From positions 3,162,001-3,226,000 of the forward strand of contig NZ_JACHMO010000001.1 in the NCBI RefSeq assembly GCF_014205015.1: a stretch of 64,000 nucleotides of DNA, read 5' to 3'. Below, piece by piece: positions 48,460 through 56,902 of the stretch. The DNA is from Saccharothrix ecbatanensis (GTDB lineage: Bacteria; Actinomycetota; Actinomycetes; Mycobacteriales; Pseudonocardiaceae). The notes under the pieces were generated by a model. The model made no database searches. It was not told the origin of the DNA and saw only the letters and a program-made list of their open reading frames with translations. A program made the position numbers and the translations under genes. Numbering within the stretch: the stretch's first letter is position 1; each line of letters begins with the position of its first letter.

Positions 48460-49365
48460 TCAGCCCTTGACGCCGCTGGAGGCGATGCTGTTGATGAAGG
48501 ACCGCTGGAAGGCCAGGAACAGCGCGAGCACGGGAACGGTGATCATGGACGAGTACGCCATGATCTGGCCCCAGGAGACGTTGAGCTGGAAGAAGTACTG
48601 GATGCCCACCATGACCGGGCGCAGCTCCTCGTCCTGCACGACCATGAGCGGCCACAGGTAGGAGTTCCACGCGGGCAGGAAGGTCAGGATCGCCGCGGTC
48701 GCGATCGCCGGGCCGGACAGCGGCATGACGATCCGCCGGTAGATGCCGAACCACCCCGCGCCGTCGATCAGCGCGGCCTCGTCGAGCTCCTTGGGGATGC
48801 TCTGGAAGTACTGGTGGAACAGGAAGATCGAGAACGCGTTCGCGACGAAGGGCAGGATCTGCACCCGGTAGGTGTCCAACCAGCCCTCGGTCAGGGTGAG
48901 GCTGAACCCGTTCAGCTCCAGCCACGGCAGCTTGTTCACCCACCAGACCATCGGCAGCGCGAAGGTCTCGAACGGCACGATCAGGGTGGCGATGATGACG
49001 GTGAGCAGGACCTTGCGGCCGGGCCAGCGCATCCTCGACAGGGCGAACGCCGCCAGGCTGTTGACGAGGATGCCCAGGACGATCGTGATCACCGAGACGC
49101 CCAGCGAGTTGAGCAGGAACCGGACCGCCGGCACGCGGTCGAACACCGCGGTGTAGTTCTCCAGCGACAGGCTGCCGACCGGCAGGAACGCCCTGGGGCT
49201 GCCGAGGTCGCCGAAGATCTGCTGGTCCGGCTTGAGCGACGAGACCAGCATGAACACCACGGGGAACGCGAAGAACAACGCGAGCAGGGCGCGAAGGGCG
49301 TACACGGGCAGCCGGCGCAGCACCGGCGAGAGACGGGCGGCGGACTGGGGTGACCTGGTCGCCAT
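48460..49365 (-). CDS. Sugar ABC transporter permease, MalG type
   Basis: The product of 301 residues is a six-helix inner-membrane permease of the carbohydrate ABC importers (CUT1). The cytoplasmic EAA loop is seen in IPKELDEAALIDGAGWFGIYRRIVMP. The N-terminal helix is RALLALFFAFPVVFMLVSSL. It starts 1 bp after the partner permease stop. Together the pair would move a fructan oligosaccharide or sucrose delivered by the upstream lipoprotein. The ATPase is not encoded here. Confidence 0.93.
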   Translation of the reverse strand: MATRSPQSAARLSPVLRRLPVYALRALLALFFAFPVVFMLVSSLKPDQQIFGDLGSPRAFLPVGSLSLENYTAVFDRVPAVRFLLNSLGVSVITIVLGILVNSLAAFALSRMRWPGRKVLLTVIIATLIVPFETFALPMVWWVNKLPWLELNGFSLTLTEGWLDTYRVQILPFVANAFSIFLFHQYFQSIPKELDEAALIDGAGWFGIYRRIVMPLSGPAIATAAILTFLPAWNSYLWPLMVVQDEELRPVMVGIQYFFQLNVSWGQIMAYSSMITVPVLALFLAFQRSFINSIASSGVKG

Positions 49366-49366
49366 G

Positions 49367-50302
49367 TCAGTCCTTCTCCCTGGTGAGGTAGCGCTGGACG
49401 AGCGAGACGATGAGCACCAGCACGAAGAACACCAGTGAGATCGCCGAGGCGTACGCGGTCTGCTGCTGCTGGTAGCCGCTGCGCACGGCCTGGTAGACCA
49501 GCGTGGTGGTCGAGTCCAGCGGCCCGCCCTGCGTCATCACGTTGACCTGGGTGAACAGGCTGAACGCCGAGATGGTGATGGTGATCAGCACGAACGTGCG
49601 GGTCGCCCGCAGCCCCGGCCAGGTGACGAAGCGGAACCGCGTCCACCGGCTCACGCCGTCGATGGAGGCGGCCTCGTACAGGTCGGCCGGGATGGTCTGG
49701 AGCCCGGCCAACCAGATGATCATGTGGAAGCCCGCGCCCTGCCAGACCGACATGAAGATGATCGCCGCCAGCGACGTCGACGGGTCGTTCAGCCAGTCCG
49801 GCCCTTGGACGAGCCCGAACGTGACCGCGTCGATGATCCGGTTGAGCAGGCCGTCCTTCTGGTACAGGAACGTCCACACGATCGACACCACCACCATGGA
49901 GGTGACCACCGGGATGAAGTAGACGGTGCGGAAGAAGTTCGTGCCCCGGAACCGCCCGTTGACCAGCAGGGCCAGACCGAGGGCGAGTCCCGCCTGGACG
50001 GGCACCACGACGGCCGCGAAGGCGAACGTGTTGAGCACCGAGCGCAGGAAGACCGGGTCCTCCGCCAGCATGGCGAAGTTGCGCAGCCCCACGAAGCGGG
50101 GCGGTGTCGGCGAGACCAGGCGGGCACTGGTGAAGGCCAGCCCGAACGCCAGCACGACCGGGATGACGAAGAAGACCAGCAGCAGCAGGACCGCGGGACT
50201 CGCCATGCCGATGGCGGTGACGCCCTCCCTGCGACGGGAGGTGCTCGACGTGGACCCGTGGGCGCGACGCAGACGTGAGAGAAGGGGAACAGCGGCGGTC
50301 AA
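49367..50302 (-). CDS. Sugar ABC transporter permease, MalF type
   Basis: The product of 311 residues is the partner permease of the CUT1 importer. Its EAA loop is IPADLYEAASIDGVSRWTRFRFVTWPGL. Hydrophobic helices are visible from the N-terminal segment (MASPAVLLLLVFFVIPVVLAFGLAF) onward. A TTG start at 50302 is preceded by GGAGG. The gene lies 73 bp downstream of the binding-protein gene and is almost fused to the MalG-type gene. The likely substrate is a fructoside, by context. Confidence 0.93.
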   Translation of the reverse strand: MTAAVPLLSRLRRAHGSTSSTSRRREGVTAIGMASPAVLLLLVFFVIPVVLAFGLAFTSARLVSPTPPRFVGLRNFAMLAEDPVFLRSVLNTFAFAAVVVPVQAGLALGLALLVNGRFRGTNFFRTVYFIPVVTSMVVVSIVWTFLYQKDGLLNRIIDAVTFGLVQGPDWLNDPSTSLAAIIFMSVWQGAGFHMIIWLAGLQTIPADLYEAASIDGVSRWTRFRFVTWPGLRATRTFVLITITISAFSLFTQVNVMTQGGPLDSTTTLVYQAVRSGYQQQQTAYASAISLVFFVLVLIVSLVQRYLTREKD

Positions 50303-50375
50303 CGAGACCTCCGGGCGAAGCGGGCACGCCCGGTGGAGACGGTCGGGTCTCCACCAGGCGGGCGAGGCGGAGCCG

Positions 50376-51674
50376 TCAGTCGGCGTAGAAGTCGTTCAGC
50401 TTGAGGTTCGCGTCGATCTGCTTGACCGCCTCGTCCAGGGCGGATTTCGGATCGGCGCCCGCCACGACGTCCTTGGCGGTCTTCTCGAACACCGACGCGA
50501 TGTAGGGGTACGCGGGCGTCACCGGACGTACCACCGCGAAGTCCCTGGCGGACTGGACCAAGGACTCGTACCGGCCACCGGGCTCGTAGCCCGGGATCTG
50601 GGCCGCGGCGGCATCGGTCGCCGGAATCGTGCCGGTGGCCTTGGCGAACTCGGTGAAGTACTTCGTCTTGCGGGTGAACTCCAGGAACGCGCGTGCGCCC
50701 TCCGGCTTCGCGCAGTTCGCGCTCATGGCCCACTGCCAGGAGGCGCCACCGATCTTCGGCCCCTTGCCGAAGTCCACCGGCGGCAGGATCAGCAGGTCCT
50801 CGCCCAGCTTCTCGACGTTCTTGGCCGCGTCCCAACTGCCGTCCCACTCGATCGCGGACTTCCCGTTGAGGAAGTCGTCATTGGGGCTGGAGCCCGACTT
50901 CTGGGCCATGTGCCCGTCGGTGACCAGCGAGCGGAACCACTTCGCCCAGTCCAGCGCCTCGGGACCGTTCAGCGCGCCTTCCGCGGTCTTGTACGAAGAG
51001 CGGTCGACCAGGTCTCCGCCGAAGCTCTGCAACTGCGGCGAGTACGCGTAGGGCCACCACTCGCCGCTGCCTCCGGTGCCCATCTCCAGCGGGTGCTCGA
51101 ACTTGCCGCCCGCCTTGAGGTCGGCCAGCGCCGAGGCGAACTCCGCACGGGTCCACGGCTTGTCCCAGGTTGGGACGCGGATGCCGTGCTCGTCGAGCAC
51201 GGACTTGCGGGCGAACATGGTCAGCGCCACGTCGTAGAAGCCGAAGGCGTAGACCTTGTCCTGGTACTTGCCCACGGTGCTGGGCAGCTGGTCCTCGACG
51301 GGCACCTCGCCACCCGCGAGCTCCAGTGGGGCCAGGTACCCGCCCCACGCCCAGTTGGGCACGTTGGGGCCGTCCACGTCGAGGATGCAGGGCAGCTTCT
51401 TGGACGACGACGAGGCGACGACCGCGTCGTTGTAGGAGCCCTGGGGGAATGCCTCGATCTCGACCTTGTAGGTGGTCTGGCTCGCGTTGAAGTCGTTGAC
51501 CACTTTCTCCACGACGTCGTACTCGGCGGCGTTGCCCGCGTTGTGGGTCCACAGCTTCAGGACGCCGCCCTCGGCGTCCGATCCGCCGTCGGCGCCGCCG
51601 CAACCCGCGAGCACGGCCGTCGCGGTGACGGCCACTAGACTCACGGCGGCGAGACGCCTGGTTCTGGCATTCAT
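50376..51674 (-). CDS. Sugar ABC transporter substrate-binding lipoprotein
   Basis: The product of 432 residues is a family 1 extracellular solute-binding protein. A lipoprotein signal peptide ends in VLAGC, with Cys25 as the lipidation site, followed by a Gly/Asp-rich linker. Segments such as LKLWTHNAGNAAEYDVVEKVV and FLNGKSAIEWDGSWD are typical of CUT1 binding proteins. GGAGG precedes the ATG. It is encoded 85 bp downstream of the LacI gene and upstream of the two permeases. The ligand is likely a fructo-oligosaccharide from the secreted GH32 enzymes. Confidence 0.93.
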   Translation of the reverse strand: MNARTRRLAAVSLVAVTATAVLAGCGGADGGSDAEGGVLKLWTHNAGNAAEYDVVEKVVNDFNASQTTYKVEIEAFPQGSYNDAVVASSSSKKLPCILDVDGPNVPNWAWGGYLAPLELAGGEVPVEDQLPSTVGKYQDKVYAFGFYDVALTMFARKSVLDEHGIRVPTWDKPWTRAEFASALADLKAGGKFEHPLEMGTGGSGEWWPYAYSPQLQSFGGDLVDRSSYKTAEGALNGPEALDWAKWFRSLVTDGHMAQKSGSSPNDDFLNGKSAIEWDGSWDAAKNVEKLGEDLLILPPVDFGKGPKIGGASWQWAMSANCAKPEGARAFLEFTRKTKYFTEFAKATGTIPATDAAAAQIPGYEPGGRYESLVQSARDFAVVRPVTPAYPYIASVFEKTAKDVVAGADPKSALDEAVKQIDANLKLNDFYAD

Positions 51675-51759
51675 GGTTCCTCCATCGTGCTGGGCTGGTT
51701 CTCGTCGGGCGGCCGGTGCAAGCGGCCGCCCACTTGGTGTCGCTCCGCCGTTCCGGTGG

Positions 51760-52791
51760 TCAAGACCGGTGCGGCGGGGCGACCGAGTCCCGGCGCACCA
51801 GGGGGCAGTGCAGGACTTCCTGGAGCGTGGGACCGGTGGGGCTGTCCGGCAGGTCGATGAGGGCTTGCAGACGCGCGATGGCCCGGTCCCCCATCTCGTA
51901 GTGCGGCAGGGCGACGGTGCTCAACGTGGGGTGGAGGTTCTCGCTGATCAGCTCCTGGTTGTCGAAGCCGATCACGGACAGCTCCGCCGGGATCGCGAGG
52001 CCGAGCTCTGCCGCGGCGCGGTAGGCGCCCATCGCCATGCGGTCGTTGAAGCAGAACAGGGCTGTAGGTCGGTGCGCGGATTCCAGCAGGGCGCGTGCCG
52101 CGCGGTAGCCACCGGGCGCGTCCGAGCGGTCGGCGACGACGAGCGCGGGATCGAACCCGATGCCCTGCTCCGCCAACGCGGCCCGGTACCCGGCGAGCCT
52201 GCCCCGGGAGGCTGGGATGTCGTCGATGTTGGTGACGAAGCCGATCCGGCGGTGGCCGTGCGTCAGCAGCTCCCGCGTGGCCGTCATCCCGCCCTGCTCC
52301 TCGTCGGGCACGACCGAGGGCACCGAGGGGTCGTCCGCGCTCGCGTCCACGAGGATCGTCGGCACCGAACGCAGCTGGTGCGGCACCCGCACGACGCGGT
52401 GGTACATCGACGCGTAGAGGATGCCGTCGACACCGTGCTGGACCAGCAGGGTGATCGCCTTGCGCTCCAGCTCCGGGTCGCCCCCGGTGTTGAGCATCAG
52501 CAGCAGCAGACCCCGCTCGGTGCCCGCGTCCTGCGCGCCCTGGATGATCTGACCCGCGTGCGGCGTCGTGGCGATCTCGTCGCCGATGAAGCCCACGGTG
52601 TAGGTGCGGTTGGTCCGCAGGCCACGCGCCAGGCTGTTCGGCCGGTACCCCAGCTCGCGGGCCACCCGGAGCACGGTGGTCCGGGTCTCGGCGTTGATCC
52701 GCTTGCCTTCGACCTCGTTGAGGATGTGGGAGACCGTCGTCGCCGAAACACCGGCCGCCGCCGCCACGTCCTTGATCCCGATGCGCTTCAC
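51760..52791 (-). CDS. LacI-family regulator heading the transporter operon
   Basis: The product of 343 residues carries the HTH KDVAAAAGVSATTVSHILNEVEGKRI and hinge ELGYRPNSLARGLRTN. The sensor domain includes VGFIGDEIATTPHAGQIIQGA and VIGFDNQELISENLHPTLSTVALPHYEMG. It resembles the other LacI protein of the locus, so the two may have arisen by duplication. A GTG start at 52791 is preceded by CAGG. It opens the operon of binding protein, permeases and GH32. A palindrome just upstream may be its operator. Confidence 0.92.
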   Translation of the reverse strand: MKRIGIKDVAAAAGVSATTVSHILNEVEGKRINAETRTTVLRVARELGYRPNSLARGLRTNRTYTVGFIGDEIATTPHAGQIIQGAQDAGTERGLLLLMLNTGGDPELERKAITLLVQHGVDGILYASMYHRVVRVPHQLRSVPTILVDASADDPSVPSVVPDEEQGGMTATRELLTHGHRRIGFVTNIDDIPASRGRLAGYRAALAEQGIGFDPALVVADRSDAPGGYRAARALLESAHRPTALFCFNDRMAMGAYRAAAELGLAIPAELSVIGFDNQELISENLHPTLSTVALPHYEMGDRAIARLQALIDLPDSPTGPTLQEVLHCPLVRRDSVAPPHRS

Positions 52792-52800
52792 CGCGACCTG

Positions 52801-52813
52801 CCAAATCGTTTGG
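52801..52813. promoter_or_regulatory. Putative LacI operator upstream of the transporter operon
   Basis: CCAAATCGTTTGG is a 13-bp inverted repeat with CCAAA/TTTGG arms and a 3-bp centre. It lies 10 bp upstream of the LacI start codon. Its position suggests autoregulation of the whole operon. Confidence 0.5.
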
Positions 52814-53140
52814 GCACTTGGTGCGGTGAAGGATTCATCAGGATGAAGCGGCTGTCAACGACCTGTTACGCACCCGTGTCCGTGCCGGTCGGGGACTGGT
52901 CGCCGCCGATGCGGGCGAACTGCTTGCTCGCGATGCCGATTTCGAGCAGGCAGGCCGGCTTCAGCGGCTACCGATCGGAGCGGACGGCACGGTCGGTGAT
53001 CGGCCGCGACACCATCACCTCCCGTTCGTGGACCGCTCACTCCCCAGGTCGGTTTCTCCCGTTGTCCGCAGCGGGGTGCGGCATCGGCTGCCTACCGTCG
53101 AGCGGTGTCGGTGTCGGCACATCGAGCATGGAGGTGGGGA
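52814..53140. other. Intergenic region with promoters of divergent genes
   Basis: This 327-bp stretch separates the LacI-led operon from a small secreted protein gene. I see no gene of plausible codon use, no RNA gene and no strong hairpin. GGAGG at 53130-53134 is the ribosome binding site of the next gene. Confidence 0.4.
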
Positions 53141-53590
53141 ATGGTTGTCGGGCGGTTCGGCAAGATGTCGGTGGTCGTGGTGGCGGGGCTGTTGTTGACC
53201 GGTCTGTCCGGTGTCGGCAGCGCCGGGGCGGTGCAGCAGACGCGGGTGGCGTACTCGATCGAGTTCGCCAACCCCGATGAGTCCGGGGACCCCGAGCCGT
53301 ACGGGGCGGTGGTCTTGCGGCTCGCCGACCAGGACAGGCTGCTGTGGCGCCAGGGGCGTACCGAGGACCTCCCGTCCCGGTGGCGGCATCCGGCCACCGG
53401 CTTCGCCGTAGAGGAGGTCGAGTTCGACGAGGACGCCGTCGAACAGGTGTGCGCCTACGTCCACGAGCGGGACGAGGCTTCCGACGACCAGCTCGCCTAC
53501 GGCTGCCTGCCCTACCGGGGGCACTACGAGCCCTACGTGATCGAAGGTCAGGACGGCCACGTGACCGTCAACATCTACGGCATCGGCTGA
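53141..53590 (+). CDS. Small secreted protein of unknown function
   Basis: The product of 149 residues has a Sec signal peptide (basic start, then VVVVAGLLLTGLSGVGSAGA), with cleavage near residue 30. The mature part is acidic and has two Cys residues (QVCAYVHE and YGCLPY) that could form one disulfide. It is rich in charged residues and Tyr and matches no family I know. The ATG at 53141 with GGAGG upstream is chosen over the longer frame to 53105. It is followed 30 bp later by a second small secreted protein, so they form an operon. A pair of exported factors is possible. Confidence 0.75.
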   Translation: MVVGRFGKMSVVVVAGLLLTGLSGVGSAGAVQQTRVAYSIEFANPDESGDPEPYGAVVLRLADQDRLLWRQGRTEDLPSRWRHPATGFAVEEVEFDEDAVEQVCAYVHERDEASDDQLAYGCLPYRGHYEPYVIEGQDGHVTVNIYGIG

Positions 53591-53620
53591 CCGGATCTCC
53601 ACTCTGACAAGGAGACGGCA

Positions 53621-53887
53621 ATGATCGCTACCACATCCAAAGCGTTGTTGGCGGGTTTGCTCCTCGCGGCCACCGGTGTTCTCGCGCCGGGGGCGGCGAC
53701 GGCCGTGCCCGCGCCGAGGGACTTCGGCGACTGCATGGACATCGCCGTGGGCGAGCACGACGCCGACCCGTACATCGCCCACGACGCCTGCGACTCCGCC
53801 GAGCTGACCACCTGTTACCGCATTCTCCGCAACGCCTACGGCCGACAGCCGTGGGTCCTGGAAGCCTGCCAAGCCCGAACCGACTGA
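53621..53887 (+). CDS. Small secreted Cys-rich protein
   Basis: The product of 88 residues has a signal peptide (LLAGLLLAATGVLAPGAATA), then about 60 mature residues with four Cys in a C-x18-C-x7-C-x16-C-like pattern. Two disulfides are likely. AAGGAG precedes the ATG. The family is not recognised. It is co-transcribed with the previous secreted protein gene. The size and Cys content would fit an inhibitor, toxin-like or adhesive peptide, but nothing in the sequence decides between these. Confidence 0.75.
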   Translation: MIATTSKALLAGLLLAATGVLAPGAATAVPAPRDFGDCMDIAVGEHDADPYIAHDACDSAELTTCYRILRNAYGRQPWVLEACQARTD

Positions 53888-53949
53888 CATGTCCGCCCGG
53901 ACGGCCCTACGCCGCCCACGTCGACCTTCCTGCTCGTTCCCGCTCCTGA

Positions 53950-55362
53950 TCAGCGCCGGGCGGCGGCGGGGAGGAGGTTGATCCTCAGCGCGCGCAGGAT
54001 CGTGCCCGGCCTGGCCAGCTGTTGCGGATGGGTGAGCATGGTGGTGATGCCGGCCAGGCGTTCGTTGGTCACGGCGTCGGTCATGGACGCCTTGAAGACC
54101 TGGCCGCTCACCCACCTGATCAGCTTGTAACCGCGGGGGTAGGGGCCGTGCACGTGCGGTAGTTCCAGGTCGGCGAACGTCGACACCTGCCACGCGGCGT
54201 CCACGACGACCGCCACCCGGTCGAAGTACGCCTTGGCCGGTTCGTCCAGGTCCGGTCCCGAGCGGAGGTAGGTGGACAGGCACGACGCGTGCAGGGCCGC
54301 GGAGGTCATGCCCTGGCCGTACACCGGGTTGAACGACGCGATCGCGTCGCCCGCGACGGCGAGTCCGGCCGGCAGCCGGGACACCTCGTGGAAGTCACGC
54401 CGTCTGCTGTCGGCCTGGTGGTAGGTGACCACGTCGCCGAGCATCCGTCCCTTTTCGGCGATGTCACCGAAGACGGCCGGGAACCCGTTGCGGCACCGGG
54501 CGACGAAGTCGGCGGCGTCCCGGCTCGGGCGGTCGTCGTCGTAGCCCGCGATCAGCATGATCCAGCGGTCGCCCTCGACCCGGAGCACACCGCCGATCCG
54601 CGCGGGCCGCCCGTCGCCCGGACTGGACTGCGCGATCACGCTCCACAGGTCGCTGATCGCCTCGTCGTAGGCGAACATCGCGGTGGCGTAGTTGAGCTTG
54701 ATCGGCATCCGGCGCATCGGCGGGCGTTCCCAGCCCGCGGCCTCCGCCCAGTCGCCCAGCCGGCTGGACCGGCCCATGGCGTCGACGACGAAGTCCGCGG
54801 TGGCGGTGACGGCTTCGGTCCCGCCTTCCGGGACGTACTTGACGCCTGCCACCCGTTCGCCGTCGAACAGCAGACCCTCGGCCCGGCCGGCGACGAAGCG
54901 GATGTTGTCCACCGCGAGGGTCCGCCGACGCACCTTGGCCTCCAGGTACGGCCGGGTGGTGATCAACACCGGCCAGTCCTGCTCGACCGGCGGCGCGATC
55001 CGCACCTCCCCGTTCATGAAGAACCGGTCGCGCGACCCGTCCTTCGGCGGCACGACGGCGCCGCCCGCGATGGCCTCGGCCGCGAAACCGGGGAACCACC
55101 GCTCCAACTGCACCGCCCCGGCCGGCAACAACGCGTGCACCTGACTGCCCTGTGGCACGCCGGCGCGCGGTCCGTCATCGGCGTCCGACACGTCACGCTC
55201 GACCACGATCACCTCGTCGGCGTGGTCGCTGAGCACCCGTGCCGCCAACAGACCCGCGATGCTCCCACCGAGCACCACCGCCCGCCGCATGACCACGCGC
55301 ATCCCCGACGGTGGCAGGGGCGTGGCGATCTCGTGGAAGAGCTGCGCCGACGACAACCGCAC
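53950..55362 (-). CDS. FAD-dependent oxidoreductase (UbiH/halogenase-like fold)
   Basis: The product of about 470 residues has FAD motif VVLGGSIAGLLAARVLSDHADEVIVVERD near residue 30 and VVDAMGRSSRLGDW later. A GDAIASFNPVYGQGMTSAALHA motif matches the GD motif of group A flavin monooxygenases and related dehydrogenases. The substrate is unknown. A GTG at 55362 is chosen because AGGAGG lies 4 nt upstream; an ATG at 55302 is in frame. The remaining upstream frame lacks conserved features. It is divergent from the PhoX-like gene. Confidence 0.85.
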   Translation of the reverse strand: MRLSSAQLFHEIATPLPPSGMRVVMRRAVVLGGSIAGLLAARVLSDHADEVIVVERDVSDADDGPRAGVPQGSQVHALLPAGAVQLERWFPGFAAEAIAGGAVVPPKDGSRDRFFMNGEVRIAPPVEQDWPVLITTRPYLEAKVRRRTLAVDNIRFVAGRAEGLLFDGERVAGVKYVPEGGTEAVTATADFVVDAMGRSSRLGDWAEAAGWERPPMRRMPIKLNYATAMFAYDEAISDLWSVIAQSSPGDGRPARIGGVLRVEGDRWIMLIAGYDDDRPSRDAADFVARCRNGFPAVFGDIAEKGRMLGDVVTYHQADSRRRDFHEVSRLPAGLAVAGDAIASFNPVYGQGMTSAALHASCLSTYLRSGPDLDEPAKAYFDRVAVVVDAAWQVSTFADLELPHVHGPYPRGYKLIRWVSGQVFKASMTDAVTNERLAGITTMLTHPQQLARPGTILRALRINLLPAAARR

Positions 55363-55620
55363 GAGTCCTCCTCGAACGCCCGGGACGACGCACCCGCCGC
55401 TCCCCTGTGCCGAGCATATGCGCCCGACCCCGACGTCGGCCACGTTCCACGACCGGCAACGCGCCACCGAAACCAACCAGCGCACGTGCGCCGTCTGCCA
55501 GGTCCACTGTGGAACCGGCGGCAGGTGGGCATCGTGGTCACCACCAGGTACCGCTGAGCAGGTGCCTTTCACATTCGTTCCCTACCTACGTACGGCGCCG
55601 TCGCCGGTCGTTGCGGTCCG

Positions 55621-55664
55621 GTTCACATCGCGGTGTGCGCCACGTTCACCTGGGCTCACTTGAC
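55621..55664 (+). promoter_or_regulatory. PHO-box-like element in the 366-bp region upstream of phoX-like gene
   Basis: GTTCACCTGGG at 55644-55654 matches 10 of 11 positions of the PhoP direct-repeat unit (GTTCACCYGGC) known from Streptomyces. GTTCACATCGC at 55621-55631 and GCTCACTTGAC at 55654-55664 are weaker copies. Spacing is close to, but not exactly, the 11-nt period. The position 65-110 bp upstream of a secreted phosphatase is what PhoP control predicts. The rest of the 55363-55728 gap shows nothing else. Confidence 0.5.
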
Positions 55665-55728
55665 TCGAATCGGGATCGACGCAGTGCAGTCCGGGGACCG
55701 GGATCGGTTGCAGTGGAAGGAGAGCAGC

Positions 55729-56883
55729 GTGGATCGTCGTACATTCCTGCGCACGGCCGTGGTGGGCACGGGCACTTCGGTGGCGTTCGGGTTCACCTTG
55801 TGGCCGGAGGCGATGGGGTACCCGGCGCGGACCGGCCCCAGCCCGTACGGTGCGCTCCAGTCCGCGGACGTCAACGGGATCATGCTGCCGCAGGGCTTCA
55901 CCAGCCGGGTGGTCGCCCGTTCCAGCCAGACCGTGCCGGGCACGAACCACGTCTGGCACAGCGCTCCGGACGGCGGGGCGTGCTTCGCGAACGGCACCGG
56001 CTGGGTCTACGTGTCGAACGCCGAGCTGAGCAGCGGCGCGGGCGGCGTCGGCGCACTGCGCTTCGACAGCAACGGCAACGTCATCGGCGCCTACACCACC
56101 CTCTCCGGCACCACCCGCAACTGCGCGGGCGGCGAGACGCCGTGGAACACCTGGCTGTCGTGCGAGGAGACCGACCGCGGCTACGTGTTCGAGACCGACC
56201 CGTTCGGCGTAAAGCCCGCCGTGCGCCGTGACGCGATGGGCCGGTTCAAGCACGAGGCGGCCGCGGCCGATCCGGACCGCAAGGTGATCTACCTGACCGA
56301 GGACGAGAGCAACGGCGGTTTCTACCGCTTCGTGCCCACCACGTGGGGTGACCTGTCGGCCGGCAGGTTGCAGGTGCTCAAGGAGGTCAACGGCGTGCTG
56401 TCCTGGGCGAACGTGCCCGACCCGGACGGCGGCCCGACCCGCACCCGCAGCCAGGTCTCGGGCATGAAGGTGTTCAACGGCGGCGAAGGCTGCTACTACC
56501 GCAACGGGACCTGCTTCTTCACCACCAAGGGCGACAACCGCGTCTGGGCCTACAACGCGGTGACGAACACCATCGCCATCGCCTACGACGACAACCTCAC
56601 CAGCAACCCGCCGCTGACCGGCGTGGACAACATCACCGGCGCCGCGGTGGGCGACCTCTACGTCGCCGAGGACGGCGGCAACATGGAGATCTGCGTCATC
56701 ACGCCCGACGACGTCGTCGCGCCGTTCGCCCGGGTCACCGGCCAGAGCTCCTCGGAGCTGTGCGGCGTCGCGTTCAACCCGGCGGGCAACCGGCTGTACT
56801 TCTCGTCCCAGCGCGGCACGTCCGGCACCAGCAGCGGCGGCATCACCTACGAGGTCACCGGGCCGTTCCGCACGTCCCTGTGA
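55729..56883 (+). CDS. Tat-exported PhoX-like (DUF839) phosphatase
   Basis: The product of 384 residues starts with a twin-arginine signal DRRTFLRTAVVGTGTSVAFGF, so it is exported folded. The mature part is a PhoX/DUF839 beta-propeller. Visible segments include LSCEETDRGYVFETDPFG, YLTEDESNGGFYRFVP, NITGAAVGDLYVAEDGGNMEI and CGVAFNPAGNRLYFSSQRG. PhoX enzymes are Ca/Fe-dependent alkaline phosphatases. It is shorter than the classical 600-700-residue PhoX, as is usual for the short actinobacterial type. A GTG at 55729 preceded by AAGGAG is the start. A PHO-box-like element lies upstream. Confidence 0.88.
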   Translation: MDRRTFLRTAVVGTGTSVAFGFTLWPEAMGYPARTGPSPYGALQSADVNGIMLPQGFTSRVVARSSQTVPGTNHVWHSAPDGGACFANGTGWVYVSNAELSSGAGGVGALRFDSNGNVIGAYTTLSGTTRNCAGGETPWNTWLSCEETDRGYVFETDPFGVKPAVRRDAMGRFKHEAAAADPDRKVIYLTEDESNGGFYRFVPTTWGDLSAGRLQVLKEVNGVLSWANVPDPDGGPTRTRSQVSGMKVFNGGEGCYYRNGTCFFTTKGDNRVWAYNAVTNTIAIAYDDNLTSNPPLTGVDNITGAAVGDLYVAEDGGNMEICVITPDDVVAPFARVTGQSSSELCGVAFNPAGNRLYFSSQRGTSGTSSGGITYEVTGPFRTSL

Positions 56884-56902
56884 GCTGACACCCGCACGGG
56901 GG

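Noticed and set aside
53015..54283. Minus-strand frame of 422 codons over the small secreted protein genes.
   Set aside because: No motif is present, and the plus-strand genes have signal peptides and ribosome binding sites.
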